In this document: positions 36,522 through 47,021 of the stretch, piece after piece
How the letters are laid out: each line of letters opens with the position of its first letter
Position numbering within the stretch: position 1 is the first letter of the stretch
Origin: an uncultured Micrococcaceae bacterium
GTDB taxonomy: Bacteria > Actinomycetota > Actinomycetes > Actinomycetales > Micrococcaceae
Assembly: GCA_947502645.1 (NCBI GenBank)
Contig: CANNAD010000001.1
Span: 124,001 to 188,000, forward strand
Direction: 5' to 3'
DNA length: 64,000 nucleotides
Notes under the pieces: model-generated
The model's input: only the letters and a program-made list of their open reading frames with translations
Database searches by the model: none
What the model was told of the DNA's origin: nothing
Position numbers and translations under genes: made by a program

Positions 36522-37721
36522 ATGAACGCATTTACAGTTGTCCTGGCAATCCTGACCTGTCTCGCCGGTGCTGCCCTCGGCTTCGCCGTCGCCGCCTGGA
36601 TGGCCAGCCGGCGCATCCGCCCACTGGAATCAGAAGCGGACGACGCCGTCGCCCGCCTTTCCGAGGTACGCCAACAACTCGCGGCGGCAGAGGCCGAAAA
36701 CCGTCTACTCAAAGAGCACAACCACAGGCTGACGCGGCAGGGTGACGAGTCCGGTTCAGTGCTCAGAGCATTGGCACCTGTTGCGGAGAAACTGGGGCAC
36801 GTACAGCAGCAGGTATCCGTGCTGGAACGTGACCGCGTGGAACAGTTCGGTCATCTGACGGAAGCTCTCCGGCTGTCACGACACACGGATGAGCAGCTGC
36901 TGACCACTACGCAGTCCCTGTCAGCGGCGCTGCGCAACAACGCGGTTCGTGGCACGTGGGGTGAAGCCCAGCTACGTCGCGTGGTGGAGTCGGCCGGCAT
37001 GCTCAACAGCGTGGACTTCTCTGAGCAGGTCACCCTGACCGAACACGACGGCGGGCGGCCGGACATGGTGATAAATCTTCCCGGGTCCAAGTGCATGGTC
37101 CTGGACGCGAAGGTGCCTCTTTCGGCCTATCTCCGAGCGGAAGAAGCAGCGGCGAACGGCACGGACAAGGGAGTGCGGGAACAAGCCGAGCTCCTCAAGG
37201 AACACGCCAAAGCTGTCCGGGCTCACATCGATGCGCTGGCAGCACGCAGGTATTGGGAAGGTGCGCCCAACTCCCCAGAACTGGTGGTCTGCTTCATCCC
37301 CGCGGAGTCGTTCCTTTCGGCTGCGCTCCAGGCCGACTCCGGGCTCCTTGACTACGCGTTCACCAAGAACGTGGCTTTGGCCTCACCAGTAACATTGCTC
37401 GCCGTACTGAAAGCAGTAGCTTTCAGCTGGCGCCAGGACGTCCTTACAGAAAATGCGAAGGAGCTGTTTGACCTCTCCACCCAGCTGTACAACCGGTTGG
37501 GAACCATGGGAGAGCACGTCTCCAAGCTCGGCAACTCCCTCAAATCCTCGGTGGAGAAGTACAACGCGTTCGTGGGAACGCTCGAGTCTCGGGTACTGCC
37601 GACAGCAAGGAAAATCAATGAACTCGATCCCACCGGATTGCGGGAGAGCCGGGCACCAGCCGCCCTCGACACCACTCCCCGGTTACTGGGGTCCCCCGAA
37701 CTGATCGACGGCGTTTCGTAG
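36522..37721 (+). CDS. rmuC: DNA recombination protein RmuC family
   Basis: Coiled-coil N-terminus; GTWGEAQLRRVVESAGML; VLDAKVPLSAYL; FIPAESFLSAAL. Confidence 0.92.
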   Translation: MNAFTVVLAILTCLAGAALGFAVAAWMASRRIRPLESEADDAVARLSEVRQQLAAAEAENRLLKEHNHRLTRQGDESGSVLRALAPVAEKLGHVQQQVSVLERDRVEQFGHLTEALRLSRHTDEQLLTTTQSLSAALRNNAVRGTWGEAQLRRVVESAGMLNSVDFSEQVTLTEHDGGRPDMVINLPGSKCMVLDAKVPLSAYLRAEEAAANGTDKGVREQAELLKEHAKAVRAHIDALAARRYWEGAPNSPELVVCFIPAESFLSAALQADSGLLDYAFTKNVALASPVTLLAVLKAVAFSWRQDVLTENAKELFDLSTQLYNRLGTMGEHVSKLGNSLKSSVEKYNAFVGTLESRVLPTARKINELDPTGLRESRAPAALDTTPRLLGSPELIDGVS

Positions 37722-37730
37722 ATGCGTAGG

Positions 37731-38585
37731 TCAGGCGCGATCAGTCCGACGACGGTCAAACCGACGGCCCACCATGCTCCGAATCACGCTCCCGAGGACG
37801 AAGACCACGGCTCCGGCACCCATCAGGTAAACCGTCCACAAGGAGAATTCGTCCGCCCCGCGAGCAAGCAGGGAATCCCGGAACAGGCGCCCAACCTCAG
37901 AGCCGCCGCCCTGTTGGGGAACCACGTCACGGTAGTTCTCCGTCAAATACCAGAGGAGCGCACCCGAAAGTGCCACGCCCAGACCCATCAGGGCCAACGT
38001 CGTCGAACGGACCTTCGCCACCAACAACGCGATAACCGCCGCCACACCGGCCACCACCGCGATGGGCAGCCACACGGATGCCACACGCTGCATCTGGTTC
38101 ACGAGTTGCCGCTCATTGCCGCTACCGACCTCCACGGGAACTGAGCCAGGAGCTTCAACATTGAACCCGGTCGATTCCGAAAAACTGCTGACTGCCAGGG
38201 CGACGATCGGAGCGATTTCCAGGGACAGCCCCTCGCCACCAGTTTGCTGCCCGGTGAAGATCAGCTCATGGGAGCGGTGCAGTGACTCATTCCAGGCGTC
38301 CTCGTAGCCGGGAAGGGTCGCCACAGACTGGACCGTCTCCGCGATCACCGGTTTCACCAGCGCGTTGAGCTCAGCGGGCAGACCGGTCTGCGTGCTCAGG
38401 TGCTCCCCCAGCGCATCAGCCAGTGACGACTGAAATTCCTCATCCCCACCCAACGGTCCGGCGAGTTCGACGAAACCCTGCTCGGAGACCACCTGCTGAT
38501 CCATCCAGGCCGCAGACACCGCGACGGGCGTCAGCACGATGGCGACAATAGCGAATAGCGCCGAAAACAAGGTTCGCATGAGCAT
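37731..38585 (-). CDS. Hypothetical membrane protein (signal/TM N-terminus, multiple C-terminal TMs)
   Basis: MLMRTLFSALFAIVAIVLTPVAVSAAWMDQQVVSEQGFVELAGPL. Confidence 0.7.
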   Translation of the reverse strand: MLMRTLFSALFAIVAIVLTPVAVSAAWMDQQVVSEQGFVELAGPLGGDEEFQSSLADALGEHLSTQTGLPAELNALVKPVIAETVQSVATLPGYEDAWNESLHRSHELIFTGQQTGGEGLSLEIAPIVALAVSSFSESTGFNVEAPGSVPVEVGSGNERQLVNQMQRVASVWLPIAVVAGVAAVIALLVAKVRSTTLALMGLGVALSGALLWYLTENYRDVVPQQGGGSEVGRLFRDSLLARGADEFSLWTVYLMGAGAVVFVLGSVIRSMVGRRFDRRRTDRA

Positions 38586-38700
38586 CCTTAGCGTTGACTT
38601 CTCCTGCACAGTACACGCTAGCGGTGGGCGTATTGGGGGTGGAAGCTGATAGACATAAACCTGACAACGAATTCCCACGGACACCAGGTGAAAAATCAGC

Positions 38701-39966
38701 ATGGATCCATCAGAAACATCGCCTCCGTCGAGTGCTGCAGAGACGACCCCGCCAGTTCTGGCAGCAACTGCAGCCGAGACAACAGCGGAAAACCCCTGGC
38801 CGCTGCACCTGCTCTCCGAGAAATTGAAAGCGCACATTGATCGGGCTCCAGCGGCGTGGATCGAGGGGCAGATCATTGAATACAACCGCCGCGCCAACGT
38901 CAGCTTCATCACTCTGCGGGATACTGACGCGGAAGTATCGCTACCCCTGACCGTGTGGCGGACCGTCCTCGACCGGCTGGACGCACCTCTGGAACAGGGC
39001 AATCGTGTTGTCGCGCATCTCAAAGCCGACTTCTGGACGAAGACCGGCCGTCTCTCCATGCAGACAAGAGACATCCGTCCCGTCGGATTGGGGGACCTTT
39101 TGGCACGCCTCGAACGGCTCAGGCAGGCACTGACCGCGGAGGGGCTCTTCGCCGCCCACAGAAAACGTCCCCTTCCGCTGCTCCCCCAACGAATCGGTCT
39201 GATCACCGGACGCGGCTCGGACGCCATGAAGGATGTGCTCCGCAACGCCACCCTGCGGTGGCCCTCAGTGGAGTTCGAGGTCCGGGAGGTAGCTGTTCAG
39301 GGCGTCCATGCAGTGCGTCAGGTCATGGGTGCCCTTCAGGAACTGGACGGCCACCCGGAGGTGGACGTCATCATCATCGCCCGCGGTGGCGGGTCCATGG
39401 AGGATCTGCTGCCCTTCAGCAACGAAGACCTCATCCGAGCAGTTTCAGCGGCGACAACACCAGTCGTCAGCGCAATCGGGCATGAAGCAGACCACCCACT
39501 GCTCGACGACGTCGCTGACCTTCGCGCGTCCACCCCCACGGACGCAGCCAAACGGACTGTGCCTGACGTAGCTGAGGAGCTCCAACGGGTCCGCCAGGCC
39601 AGAGAGCAGCTGGACCGCTGCATCGACCGCCTGCTCCTTCGGGAAAATGAGCGTCTCACGGCAGTGCGCAGCCGGCCCGCACTCGCCAACCCTGAAGGCC
39701 TGATCCAGGTGCGCGGCGAAGACGTCAGCCGGTTGTCAGACCGCGCACACCACTCGATGAGGGCAGCGGTCACCCGTGATCTGGACCGGATCCAGCACCT
39801 CAGAACGCAGGTGAGATCCCTCTCCCCTCAGAACACGCTGGACCGCGGATACGCCGTCGTGCAGTTGGAGGACGGCAGCGTTGTGCGTTCCCCCGAGGAA
39901 GTGAGCCCGGCCTCACCACTCCGGATCAGGGTGGCTCAGGGAGAGCTGCAGGCAACATCATCATGA
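38701..39966 (+). CDS. xseA: Exodeoxyribonuclease VII large subunit
   Basis: IGLITGRGSDAMKDVLRNATLRWP; VIIIARGGGSMEDLLPFSNEDLIRAV; SAIGHEADHPLLDDVADLRASTPTDAA. Confidence 0.95.
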   Translation: MDPSETSPPSSAAETTPPVLAATAAETTAENPWPLHLLSEKLKAHIDRAPAAWIEGQIIEYNRRANVSFITLRDTDAEVSLPLTVWRTVLDRLDAPLEQGNRVVAHLKADFWTKTGRLSMQTRDIRPVGLGDLLARLERLRQALTAEGLFAAHRKRPLPLLPQRIGLITGRGSDAMKDVLRNATLRWPSVEFEVREVAVQGVHAVRQVMGALQELDGHPEVDVIIIARGGGSMEDLLPFSNEDLIRAVSAATTPVVSAIGHEADHPLLDDVADLRASTPTDAAKRTVPDVAEELQRVRQAREQLDRCIDRLLLRENERLTAVRSRPALANPEGLIQVRGEDVSRLSDRAHHSMRAAVTRDLDRIQHLRTQVRSLSPQNTLDRGYAVVQLEDGSVVRSPEEVSPASPLRIRVAQGELQATSS

Positions 39967-40238
39967 CAACAAACCATTCACCAGCCACGGGAGAAACCAT
40001 GAACGAGACACCATCCACGCCGGACACCTCCAACCCGGATGTTGCTGCCATGTCCTACGAGCAGGCCCGCGAAGAACTCGTGGCCGTCGTCGGGAAGCTC
40101 GAGACCGGCGGTGCGAGCCTGGAAGATTCACTCTCCCTGTGGGAGCGCGGGGAAGCCCTGGCGGCACGCTGCGAGTCGTGGCTAGAGGGAGCCCGGGAAC
40201 GGCTCGATGCGGCGCGTGCCCGGAAAGACAGCGAATAA
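39963..40238 (+). CDS. xseB: Exodeoxyribonuclease VII small subunit
   Basis: MSYEQAREELVAVVGKLETGGASLEDSLSLWERGEALAARCESWLEGARERLD; overlaps xseA. Confidence 0.94.
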   Translation: MTTNHSPATGETMNETPSTPDTSNPDVAAMSYEQAREELVAVVGKLETGGASLEDSLSLWERGEALAARCESWLEGARERLDAARARKDSE

Positions 40239-40242
40239 CCCG

Positions 40243-41460
40243 CTACGGCTTGTAGGTCGCCAGGAACGCCGCCAACCTGGTGATCGCCGATTCAATCACT
40301 TCAACGGAAGGAAGCGTGACCATCCGGAAGTGGTCCGGCCGTACCCAGTTGAAGGCCGTCCCGTGGGAGATCAGGATTTTCTGCTGCTTGAGAAGATCCA
40401 GCGCGAAGAGCTCGTCATTCTTGACCGGATAGACCTCAGGGTCCAGGCGCGGGAAGAGGTATAGGGCGCCCTGTGCCTGCTCACAACTCACGCCGGGGAT
40501 GGCGTTCAGCATTTCATAGGCTCTGTCCCGTTGGGCTTTGAGCCTGCCTCCGGGCAGAATCAGGTCCTCGATGCTCTGGTGTCCGCCAAGGGCCGTCTGG
40601 ATAGCGTGCTGCGCAGGGACATTCGCACACATGCGCATGTTCGCCAGGAGGTTGATGCCCTTGATGTAGTCCTCGGCATCACGCTTCGGGCCGGAGATGG
40701 CCATCCAACCACTGCGGTACCCGGCGATCCGGTACGCCTTGGACAAGCCGCTGTAGGTCAGGCACAGCACATCATCGCCGGCGAGTGCTGCGGTGTGAAC
40801 GTGGACTGCGTCGTCGTAAAGGATCTTTTCGTAGATTTCATCGGCGAAGACGATCAGGCCGTGCTTCCGGGCGAGATCCACAATTTTGCGGATGACTGAC
40901 TCCGGGTAGACCGCGCCGGTGGGGTTGTTCGGATTGATCAGGACGATGCCCTTGGTCTGGGGCGTGATCTTGGATTCGATGTCCTCGACGTCTGGCCACC
41001 AGTGCTGTTCTTCGTCGCACAGGTAATGTACTGCGGTGCCTCCGGCGAGACTGACCGACGCCGTCCATAGCGGGTAGTCGGGGCTGGGCACCAGGATTTC
41101 GTCGCCGTCGTTCAGCAGTGCCTGCAGGGAGAGCGTGATGAGTTCACTCACGCCGTTGCCCAGGTAGATGTCGTCTACGTCGTAGTTGAGCAGGCCGCGG
41201 CTCTGGTAGTACTGCACCACGGCTGTCCGGGCTGAGTAGATTCCCCGGGAGTCGCTGTAGCCCTGTGCGTTGGGGAGGTTCCGGATCATGTCCACGAGGA
41301 TGGAGTCGGGCGCCTCAAAGCCGAACGGTGCCGGGTTTCCGATGTTGAGCTTGAGGATCCTGTGGCCCTCTGCTTCCATCCGCTGCGCCTGTTCCAGGAC
41401 GGGGCCCCGGATGTCGTAGAGGACGTTGTGAAGCTTGTTTGACTGTGTGAACTCTGGCAT
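40243..41460 (-). CDS. PLP-dependent aminotransferase (AlaA-like)
   Basis: LNIGNPAPFGFEAPDSI; NPNNPTGAVYPESV; YSGLSKAYRIAGYRSGWM. Confidence 0.9.
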   Translation of the reverse strand: MPEFTQSNKLHNVLYDIRGPVLEQAQRMEAEGHRILKLNIGNPAPFGFEAPDSILVDMIRNLPNAQGYSDSRGIYSARTAVVQYYQSRGLLNYDVDDIYLGNGVSELITLSLQALLNDGDEILVPSPDYPLWTASVSLAGGTAVHYLCDEEQHWWPDVEDIESKITPQTKGIVLINPNNPTGAVYPESVIRKIVDLARKHGLIVFADEIYEKILYDDAVHVHTAALAGDDVLCLTYSGLSKAYRIAGYRSGWMAISGPKRDAEDYIKGINLLANMRMCANVPAQHAIQTALGGHQSIEDLILPGGRLKAQRDRAYEMLNAIPGVSCEQAQGALYLFPRLDPEVYPVKNDELFALDLLKQQKILISHGTAFNWVRPDHFRMVTLPSVEVIESAITRLAAFLATYKP

Positions 41461-41536
41461 TTATCCAGCATGCCACAGCAGGAAACAGGCACCCTCGACA
41501 TGACGGGCACCTGTTCCCAGTGTGTCGGCGAAAAAT

Positions 41537-42499
41537 TTAGCCGGTGAAGCCGTTCTCATTCAGCCAGTCTTCGGCAGCGGCGGCAGGGCTCTGTTTCGCA
41601 TCCCCGCTGACGGCCTTGTTGAGTTCCATCAGGTCCTCGGTGGTGAGCTTGGAGGAGACCTTGTTCAGCACGTCAACACCCTTGTCTCCGAGAGCGTCCT
41701 TGTTGATCAGCGGCACCACCTGCTGGGCCAGGAAGTTGTTCTTGGGGTCCTCCAGAACCACGAGTGAGTTCTCTTCGATGGAGGGGGTGGTGGTGTAGAT
41801 GTCTGCAACCTGAACCTTGTTGGCGAGGAGCGCGTCCAGGGTTACCGCTCCACCGCCGTCGTTGATTCCCTCGAAGCTCTTCGGTACGCAGTCATAGTTC
41901 TCTTTCAGCCCCGGCAGGCCGTAGGCCCGCTCCGCGAAGGTGCTCGGTGCTGCGAAGACGAGCTGGTCGCAGACCTCACTCAGGTCTTCGATGGAGGTGA
42001 GGTCGTACTTTTCTGCGGTGGCCTGTGTGACAACCAGGGAGTCCTTGTTCTGCGCCTCAGCTGGCTCAAGGACGCCGAGGTTCACATCCGGGGACTTCTC
42101 CTCAAGTGCTTTCGGTAGCGCTTCCATGATCTCCGATGCACTCGAAGCCTCCGTGTCGGAGTCGGCGAAGAGCAGCAGGTTTCCGGTGTATTCAGGGATG
42201 ACGTCGATGGAGCCGTCCTGCAGAGCCTCGTAGTAGATTTCGCGGGAGCCGATGTTCAGCTTGGTGCTCGATTCAACCCCGGCCGATTCGAGTGCGCCGG
42301 AGTAGATTTCAGCGATGATCTGGCTTTCGGGAAAATCTGCGGATCCGACGACGACGGGACCGGACGTCGAGCCGCCGTCGCCTGAGCCTTCCTCCAGTGG
42401 ATCTCCGCTGGCTCCGCACGCGGTCAGGGCGAGCATCAACGCCATTCCTGACGCTGCTGCGATTGTCCGCTTCCGGGTCCGTGACGTGCTCTTGCTCAT
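41537..42499 (-). CDS. Glycine betaine/osmoprotectant ABC substrate-binding lipoprotein (OpuBC-like)
   Basis: Lipobox LTACGAS; VVVGSADFPESQIIAEIYSGALESAG; EYTGNLL. Confidence 0.9.
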   Translation of the reverse strand: MSKSTSRTRKRTIAAASGMALMLALTACGASGDPLEEGSGDGGSTSGPVVVGSADFPESQIIAEIYSGALESAGVESSTKLNIGSREIYYEALQDGSIDVIPEYTGNLLLFADSDTEASSASEIMEALPKALEEKSPDVNLGVLEPAEAQNKDSLVVTQATAEKYDLTSIEDLSEVCDQLVFAAPSTFAERAYGLPGLKENYDCVPKSFEGINDGGGAVTLDALLANKVQVADIYTTTPSIEENSLVVLEDPKNNFLAQQVVPLINKDALGDKGVDVLNKVSSKLTTEDLMELNKAVSGDAKQSPAAAAEDWLNENGFTG

Positions 42500-43242
42500 G
42501 CGCTTCCTCCCTGTACGCTGTCCGCCATCTGGCGGGCAGCCGTCGTGTGTTCCGCCGGACGGCGAACTGTTCTAAGACCCCGCGGGGTTGCGTTGCGTTG
42601 TAGCACCATCATGAGGCCGTCCACGAGGGCGGCAACGATGGCGATGACCACCGCGCCGCCGAAGAGCTGGCCGCCGTCGCTGAGCTGCGACCCGTCGATA
42701 AGGTACTTTCCGAGGCCGCCGAGGTTAATATACGCAACGATAGCGGCGGTAGCGATGACCTGCAGGACGGCGGCACGGAATCCTCCGAGGATGACCTGCA
42801 GGCCGTTGGGAACTTCCACCCGGAAAAGTATCTGCAGTTCGGTCATTCCCATACTTCTCGCCGCATCGACGACGTTCGTATTTACGGACGAGATGCCGGC
42901 GTAGACCCCGGCGAGAATAGGTGGCACTGCGAGGAGCACCAGCGACCAGATGGGCGGCATGAGCCCGATTCCGGATAGGAGCACGAACAGGATCAGCATA
43001 CCGAGGGTGGGAAGCGCCCGCAGAATACCGGCGAGCGCCACAATGACCACTCGGCCCCTCCCCGTGTGGCCTACATAGAATCCGACGGGCACAGCGATTG
43101 CGGCCGCAATCAGGATGGTCAGACCGGTGTAGCCAAGGTGTTCGAGGGTCCGCACCGGGATTCCCGCTGGACCGGACCAGTTAGTCGGGTTCGTCAGCCA
43201 TTCGTAGATCTGGACGAGCACGTTGTTCGACGAATAGTCCAT
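42496..43242 (-). CDS. Osmoprotectant ABC permease
   Basis: BPD permease with 'ALPTLGMLILFVLLSGIGLMPP' and EAA loop. Confidence 0.9.
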   Translation of the reverse strand: MDYSSNNVLVQIYEWLTNPTNWSGPAGIPVRTLEHLGYTGLTILIAAAIAVPVGFYVGHTGRGRVVIVALAGILRALPTLGMLILFVLLSGIGLMPPIWSLVLLAVPPILAGVYAGISSVNTNVVDAARSMGMTELQILFRVEVPNGLQVILGGFRAAVLQVIATAAIVAYINLGGLGKYLIDGSQLSDGGQLFGGAVVIAIVAALVDGLMMVLQRNATPRGLRTVRRPAEHTTAARQMADSVQGGSA

Positions 43243-43919
43243 CAGGCCTGCCCTCCAACACTCACGGGGGTGTTCCGCCGGGACGGCCGGATGCGGGTCC
43301 AGGGCGTGAGCACCCGTTCCAGGAGGACGAGCAGAAGGTCCATGATGAGGGCAAGGGTCAGCGTCAGAACGATTCCGACGACGATCTCTGTCACGAAGGA
43401 ACGGTTCAATCCGTCGGTGAAGAGGGTGCCAAGGCTGGAAATGCCGATGAGGGCTCCCACGCTGACGAGGGAAATGTTGCTGACGGAAATGACCCGTAGC
43501 CCGGCGATCAGCACGGGGATGGACAGTGGGAGGTCCACCGTGAGGAAACGTCTCAACGGCTTGTAGCCCATGGCCGTTGCTGCCTGCCGGACGTCGTCGT
43601 CCACTGAATCAAGGGCGTCCGCCGTGGAGCGAACCAGCAAGGCCACGGCGTAGATGGTGAGCGCGACGATCACGTTGATCATGTCCAGGACCTTCGTTCC
43701 CAGAAGTATGGGCAGCAGAACGAACAGGGCCAGCGACGGAACAGTGTAGAGCAGCGAGGAAGCACCAAGGATCAGTGTTCCAGCGGTCTTGTTGAGCCTG
43801 GCAAGCTGCGCCAGAGGGACGGCAACGACCACGCTGAGCACCAGCGGCAGTACGGACTGGTACAGGTGCAGACCCGTCAGCTCCAGCACGTAGTCGATGT
43901 TGGTGAGGAACCAGTCCAT
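43242..43919 (-). CDS. Osmoprotectant ABC permease
   Basis: LLYTVPSLALFVLLPILLGTK; RQAATAMGYKPLRRFLTVDLPLSIPVLIAG. Confidence 0.9.
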   Translation of the reverse strand: MDWFLTNIDYVLELTGLHLYQSVLPLVLSVVVAVPLAQLARLNKTAGTLILGASSLLYTVPSLALFVLLPILLGTKVLDMINVIVALTIYAVALLVRSTADALDSVDDDVRQAATAMGYKPLRRFLTVDLPLSIPVLIAGLRVISVSNISLVSVGALIGISSLGTLFTDGLNRSFVTEIVVGIVLTLTLALIMDLLLVLLERVLTPWTRIRPSRRNTPVSVGGQA

Positions 43920-43920
43920 G

Positions 43921-45057
43921 TCAGACCGCCGTGTGGTGGATTGACCGCGCTCTTTCGAGCCGCGCTGCGTCGATCAGGTCCATGATTTCGGTGGGGTGGA
44001 CAACGCCGACCAGGCGGCCGTCGTCGTCGACCGCCACTCCCCTGCCCGACGGTGATGAGAGGCCGGCGTCCAGCGCCTGCCGGAGTGTATCGCCGTGCTG
44101 GTAGAGGGAACCGCCAGGTACGAGGTCCTCAGCGTTCCGGATGTTGTCGCGCTCGTTCTCGGGAACCCAGCCCTTCGGCCGGTTGTCCGCGTCAACAGCC
44201 AGCGTCCATCCATCGCCGACGCGGACCGCAGGATCGACGAGTTGTTCCACGAAAATGGTGGGTACGTCATGCAGTGGCACGCTGCTTCCGTCCTGGAAAG
44301 CCAGGTGGCGGAAGCCGCGGTCCCGGCCGACAAATCCCGCCACGAAACTGTCAACGGGCGCGCGCAGGATTTCCTCAGGCGGAGCGTATTGAGCCAGCCG
44401 GCCGCCGACGTCGAACACGGCCACTTTGTCTCCCAGGGTCACCGCTTCATCAATGTCATGGGTGACGAAGACAATGGTTTTGGACAGATCGCGCTGCAGC
44501 CGCAGCAATTCCTGCTGCAGCTCGGCGCGGACCACCGGATCCACAGCGCTGAACGGTTCATCCATGAGGAGGATCGGCGGATCCGCCGCCAAAGCACGCG
44601 CAACGCCTACACGCTGCTGCTGCCCGCCAGAGAGCTGCGCGGGGTAACGCTTGCCGAGTTCGGGTGCGAGCCCAACGATTTCCAGCAGCTCCAGTGCGCG
44701 CTGCCTGGAGCTATGACGGGATACGCCGTTGAGCCGGGGGACGGTCGCAATGTTGTCCACGACGCTGCGATGAGGCAGAAGGCCCGAGGACTGCATGACA
44801 TAACCCATGGAGCGTCGAAGCTGGGACGGTTCCTGCCCTGAAATGTTCTGTCCGTCGACGAGTATAGTTCCCGTCGTCGGATCCACCATGCGGTTGATCA
44901 TCCGCAGCGATGTTGTTTTTCCGCAGCCGGACGGACCCACAAATACTGTGACAGCACCGCGGCCGATGTCCATACTCAAATCCTCGACGGCGGGGGTCCC
45001 CGGGCCGTACGACTTGGTCACGCTGTGAAATTCGATCATGGCTCCGGGACCTGGCAT
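43921..45057 (-). CDS. Osmoprotectant ABC ATP-binding protein (OpuBA/ProV-like) with CBS region
   Basis: VGPSGCGKTTSLRMINRMVDPTTGTILVDGQNI; LSGGQQQRVGVARAL; start 45057 or 45039. Confidence 0.92.
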   Translation of the reverse strand: MPGPGAMIEFHSVTKSYGPGTPAVEDLSMDIGRGAVTVFVGPSGCGKTTSLRMINRMVDPTTGTILVDGQNISGQEPSQLRRSMGYVMQSSGLLPHRSVVDNIATVPRLNGVSRHSSRQRALELLEIVGLAPELGKRYPAQLSGGQQQRVGVARALAADPPILLMDEPFSAVDPVVRAELQQELLRLQRDLSKTIVFVTHDIDEAVTLGDKVAVFDVGGRLAQYAPPEEILRAPVDSFVAGFVGRDRGFRHLAFQDGSSVPLHDVPTIFVEQLVDPAVRVGDGWTLAVDADNRPKGWVPENERDNIRNAEDLVPGGSLYQHGDTLRQALDAGLSSPSGRGVAVDDDGRLVGVVHPTEIMDLIDAARLERARSIHHTAV

Positions 45058-45136
45058 AGCGTTGCTTTCCCTCGACGACGTGGGGCACTTCTGAGCCGAG
45101 TCTAGCGGCGGCGCCACAGCTCGTACAGCTGATATG

Positions 45137-46363
45137 TCACCGTACGCGGCGTGCCGCAAACCCTGCCAGCGCGAGGCAGGCCACCGCAATCACGGCTGAG
45201 AAGAACGCCACCGAAGCGGGCAATCCCCAGACGCCCGCAGCTGCACCAAGGCCAAGGACCGGCAGTGCGCTCCCCAGGTAGGTGATGACGTAGAGCATGC
45301 TGATGATCTGCGCGTGACGCGAACTTTCCACCTTGAGCGCGACGTCGTTAAACGCAACCCGGAATGCAAAGCCCTGACCTGCCCCCGCGGCAATGCACGC
45401 GACGATGAGCAGTGGCAGGCTTCCGAGCAGGCCAGCGACGGGGATGAGAGTTACACCAGCAGCCATGACACAGAGCCCGATGGGGATGATGAAACGGCCG
45501 CGCATGGCAATGAGCTGGCTGACAGCCGAGGCCATGAGGACGAGTGCGGCGAGAAGACCGACGGAAGCCGGAGTGCTGGCGTTGGCAATGTCAGCGAAGT
45601 ACGTGGGCGCGAGGCTCAGGGTGAATCCGAAGACGGAAAAGCTCACGAAACCGATGATCGACGCCATCCAGAACGTGGAACTCGCCTCTTTCGAGACCGA
45701 AGGCATCCGCGGCTTCAGTGCCTTCATGGGTCCTTCGACCGCCGGGCTGATAGCCGGTCGCGCTTTGAGCACGAGCAACGGAATCAGCACCAGGACCAGG
45801 ACGGTCACATGTAGTTGGAAAGGGACCCGAGTGGGGTCCGGAAAAATGCTGAGCAAACCGCCGATAACCGGCCCCGCGGCGACACCGCCGGCGGATGCAA
45901 GAAGCGTGAATCGTGACGCCCACTCGGGTCGATGCGGAAGCATCTCGCGCAAGGCAGCAGAGCTGGCGCCCGTCGCCAGAGCAACCGATGCGCCCTGCAG
46001 CCCGCGGCCAAGGCAGAGAGCCAGCAGCCCGTCCGCCGTCGAGAACACCATTCCGCCAATAATCCCGACGACGACGGCCAGGACCAGCGCTGCCCGCCTG
46101 CCAATGTGGTCGGACCAGTGCCCCACAGTCAGAAGCCCTGCGATGAGGGCTAGCACGTAGGTGGAGAAGGCAACCGTAACGTGGAATGCGCTCAGCCCGA
46201 GTTTCGCCTGTAGCAGCGGATATATGGGCGTTGCGAGGTTCGCTCCGATGAGGAGTACGGAAAAAACCAGTCCGGCAAGGACCAGCCGGACCGTTATCGA
46301 TGCGTCCCAGCCCCAGCGGTCGGCGATCACGGGACGCATTCGAAGTTCACTGATGACCGTCAA
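45137..46363 (-). CDS. MFS transporter
   Basis: 12-TM MFS; VGHWSDHIGRRAAL loop. Confidence 0.9.
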   Translation of the reverse strand: MTVISELRMRPVIADRWGWDASITVRLVLAGLVFSVLLIGANLATPIYPLLQAKLGLSAFHVTVAFSTYVLALIAGLLTVGHWSDHIGRRAALVLAVVVGIIGGMVFSTADGLLALCLGRGLQGASVALATGASSAALREMLPHRPEWASRFTLLASAGGVAAGPVIGGLLSIFPDPTRVPFQLHVTVLVLVLIPLLVLKARPAISPAVEGPMKALKPRMPSVSKEASSTFWMASIIGFVSFSVFGFTLSLAPTYFADIANASTPASVGLLAALVLMASAVSQLIAMRGRFIIPIGLCVMAAGVTLIPVAGLLGSLPLLIVACIAAGAGQGFAFRVAFNDVALKVESSRHAQIISMLYVITYLGSALPVLGLGAAAGVWGLPASVAFFSAVIAVACLALAGFAARRVR

Positions 46364-46445
46364 AACAGCTCACTTTCCAGACGTCACGGGTAGTCTTGTC
46401 TATAGTGAATGATTCCTACCAATGAATCCGTTCCAGATCCGAAAT

Positions 46446-46462
46446 TTGATCATCGTGATCAA
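46446..46462. promoter_or_regulatory. Candidate Lrp/AsnC-type operator in the divergent MFS/regulator intergenic region
   Basis: Perfect dyad TTGATCA-TCG-TGATCAA. Confidence 0.5.
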
Positions 46463-46487
46463 TCTGAGTAGATACAACTAATCTGGA

Positions 46488-46970
46488 GTGATCGTCGTGA
46501 GCAAACTCGACTCCCTCGACCTGAAGCTGCTGCTCGAACTCATCCGTGACCCCCGCGCGCAGATCGGCGAACTCAGTGAACTGCTCGGCGTCGCCCGGAA
46601 CACCGCTCAGGCACGGATCCGCCGGCTCCTGAGGGCCGGAGCCCTCCGTCATGGGGGCAGAGAACTCGACCTGGCAACGCTGGAGTACGACGTCGCAGCT
46701 TTCGTCACCCTTGAGGTGGTGCACCGCGAGCTCGACGGCGTGATCTCCTCGTTGAGGACGCTCGCCCAGGTCCTGGAGGTTCATGAGATCTCCGGCCGCG
46801 GCGACGTCTGGTGCCGGGTAGTAGCCTCTGACACCCACAACCTGCAGACCGTGCTTCGCGCCATCCTGCGGATCAAGGGCGTCATACGCTCGGAGACCGT
46901 GCTTGTTCTCCACGAACACATCCCCTACCGGACCGAACCTCTCCTCCGGAAACTGACGGGCACCCATTGA
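46488..46970 (+). CDS. Lrp/AsnC family transcriptional regulator
   Basis: LDLKLLLELIRDPRAQIGELSELLGVARNTAQARIRRLLRAGAL plus RAM domain. Confidence 0.92.
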   Translation: MIVVSKLDSLDLKLLLELIRDPRAQIGELSELLGVARNTAQARIRRLLRAGALRHGGRELDLATLEYDVAAFVTLEVVHRELDGVISSLRTLAQVLEVHEISGRGDVWCRVVASDTHNLQTVLRAILRIKGVIRSETVLVLHEHIPYRTEPLLRKLTGTH

Positions 46971-47021
46971 CGCGTCACCCCTGGTTTGCTCCAGTGGGCG
47001 TGGGCAGATAAGACTATGGAC

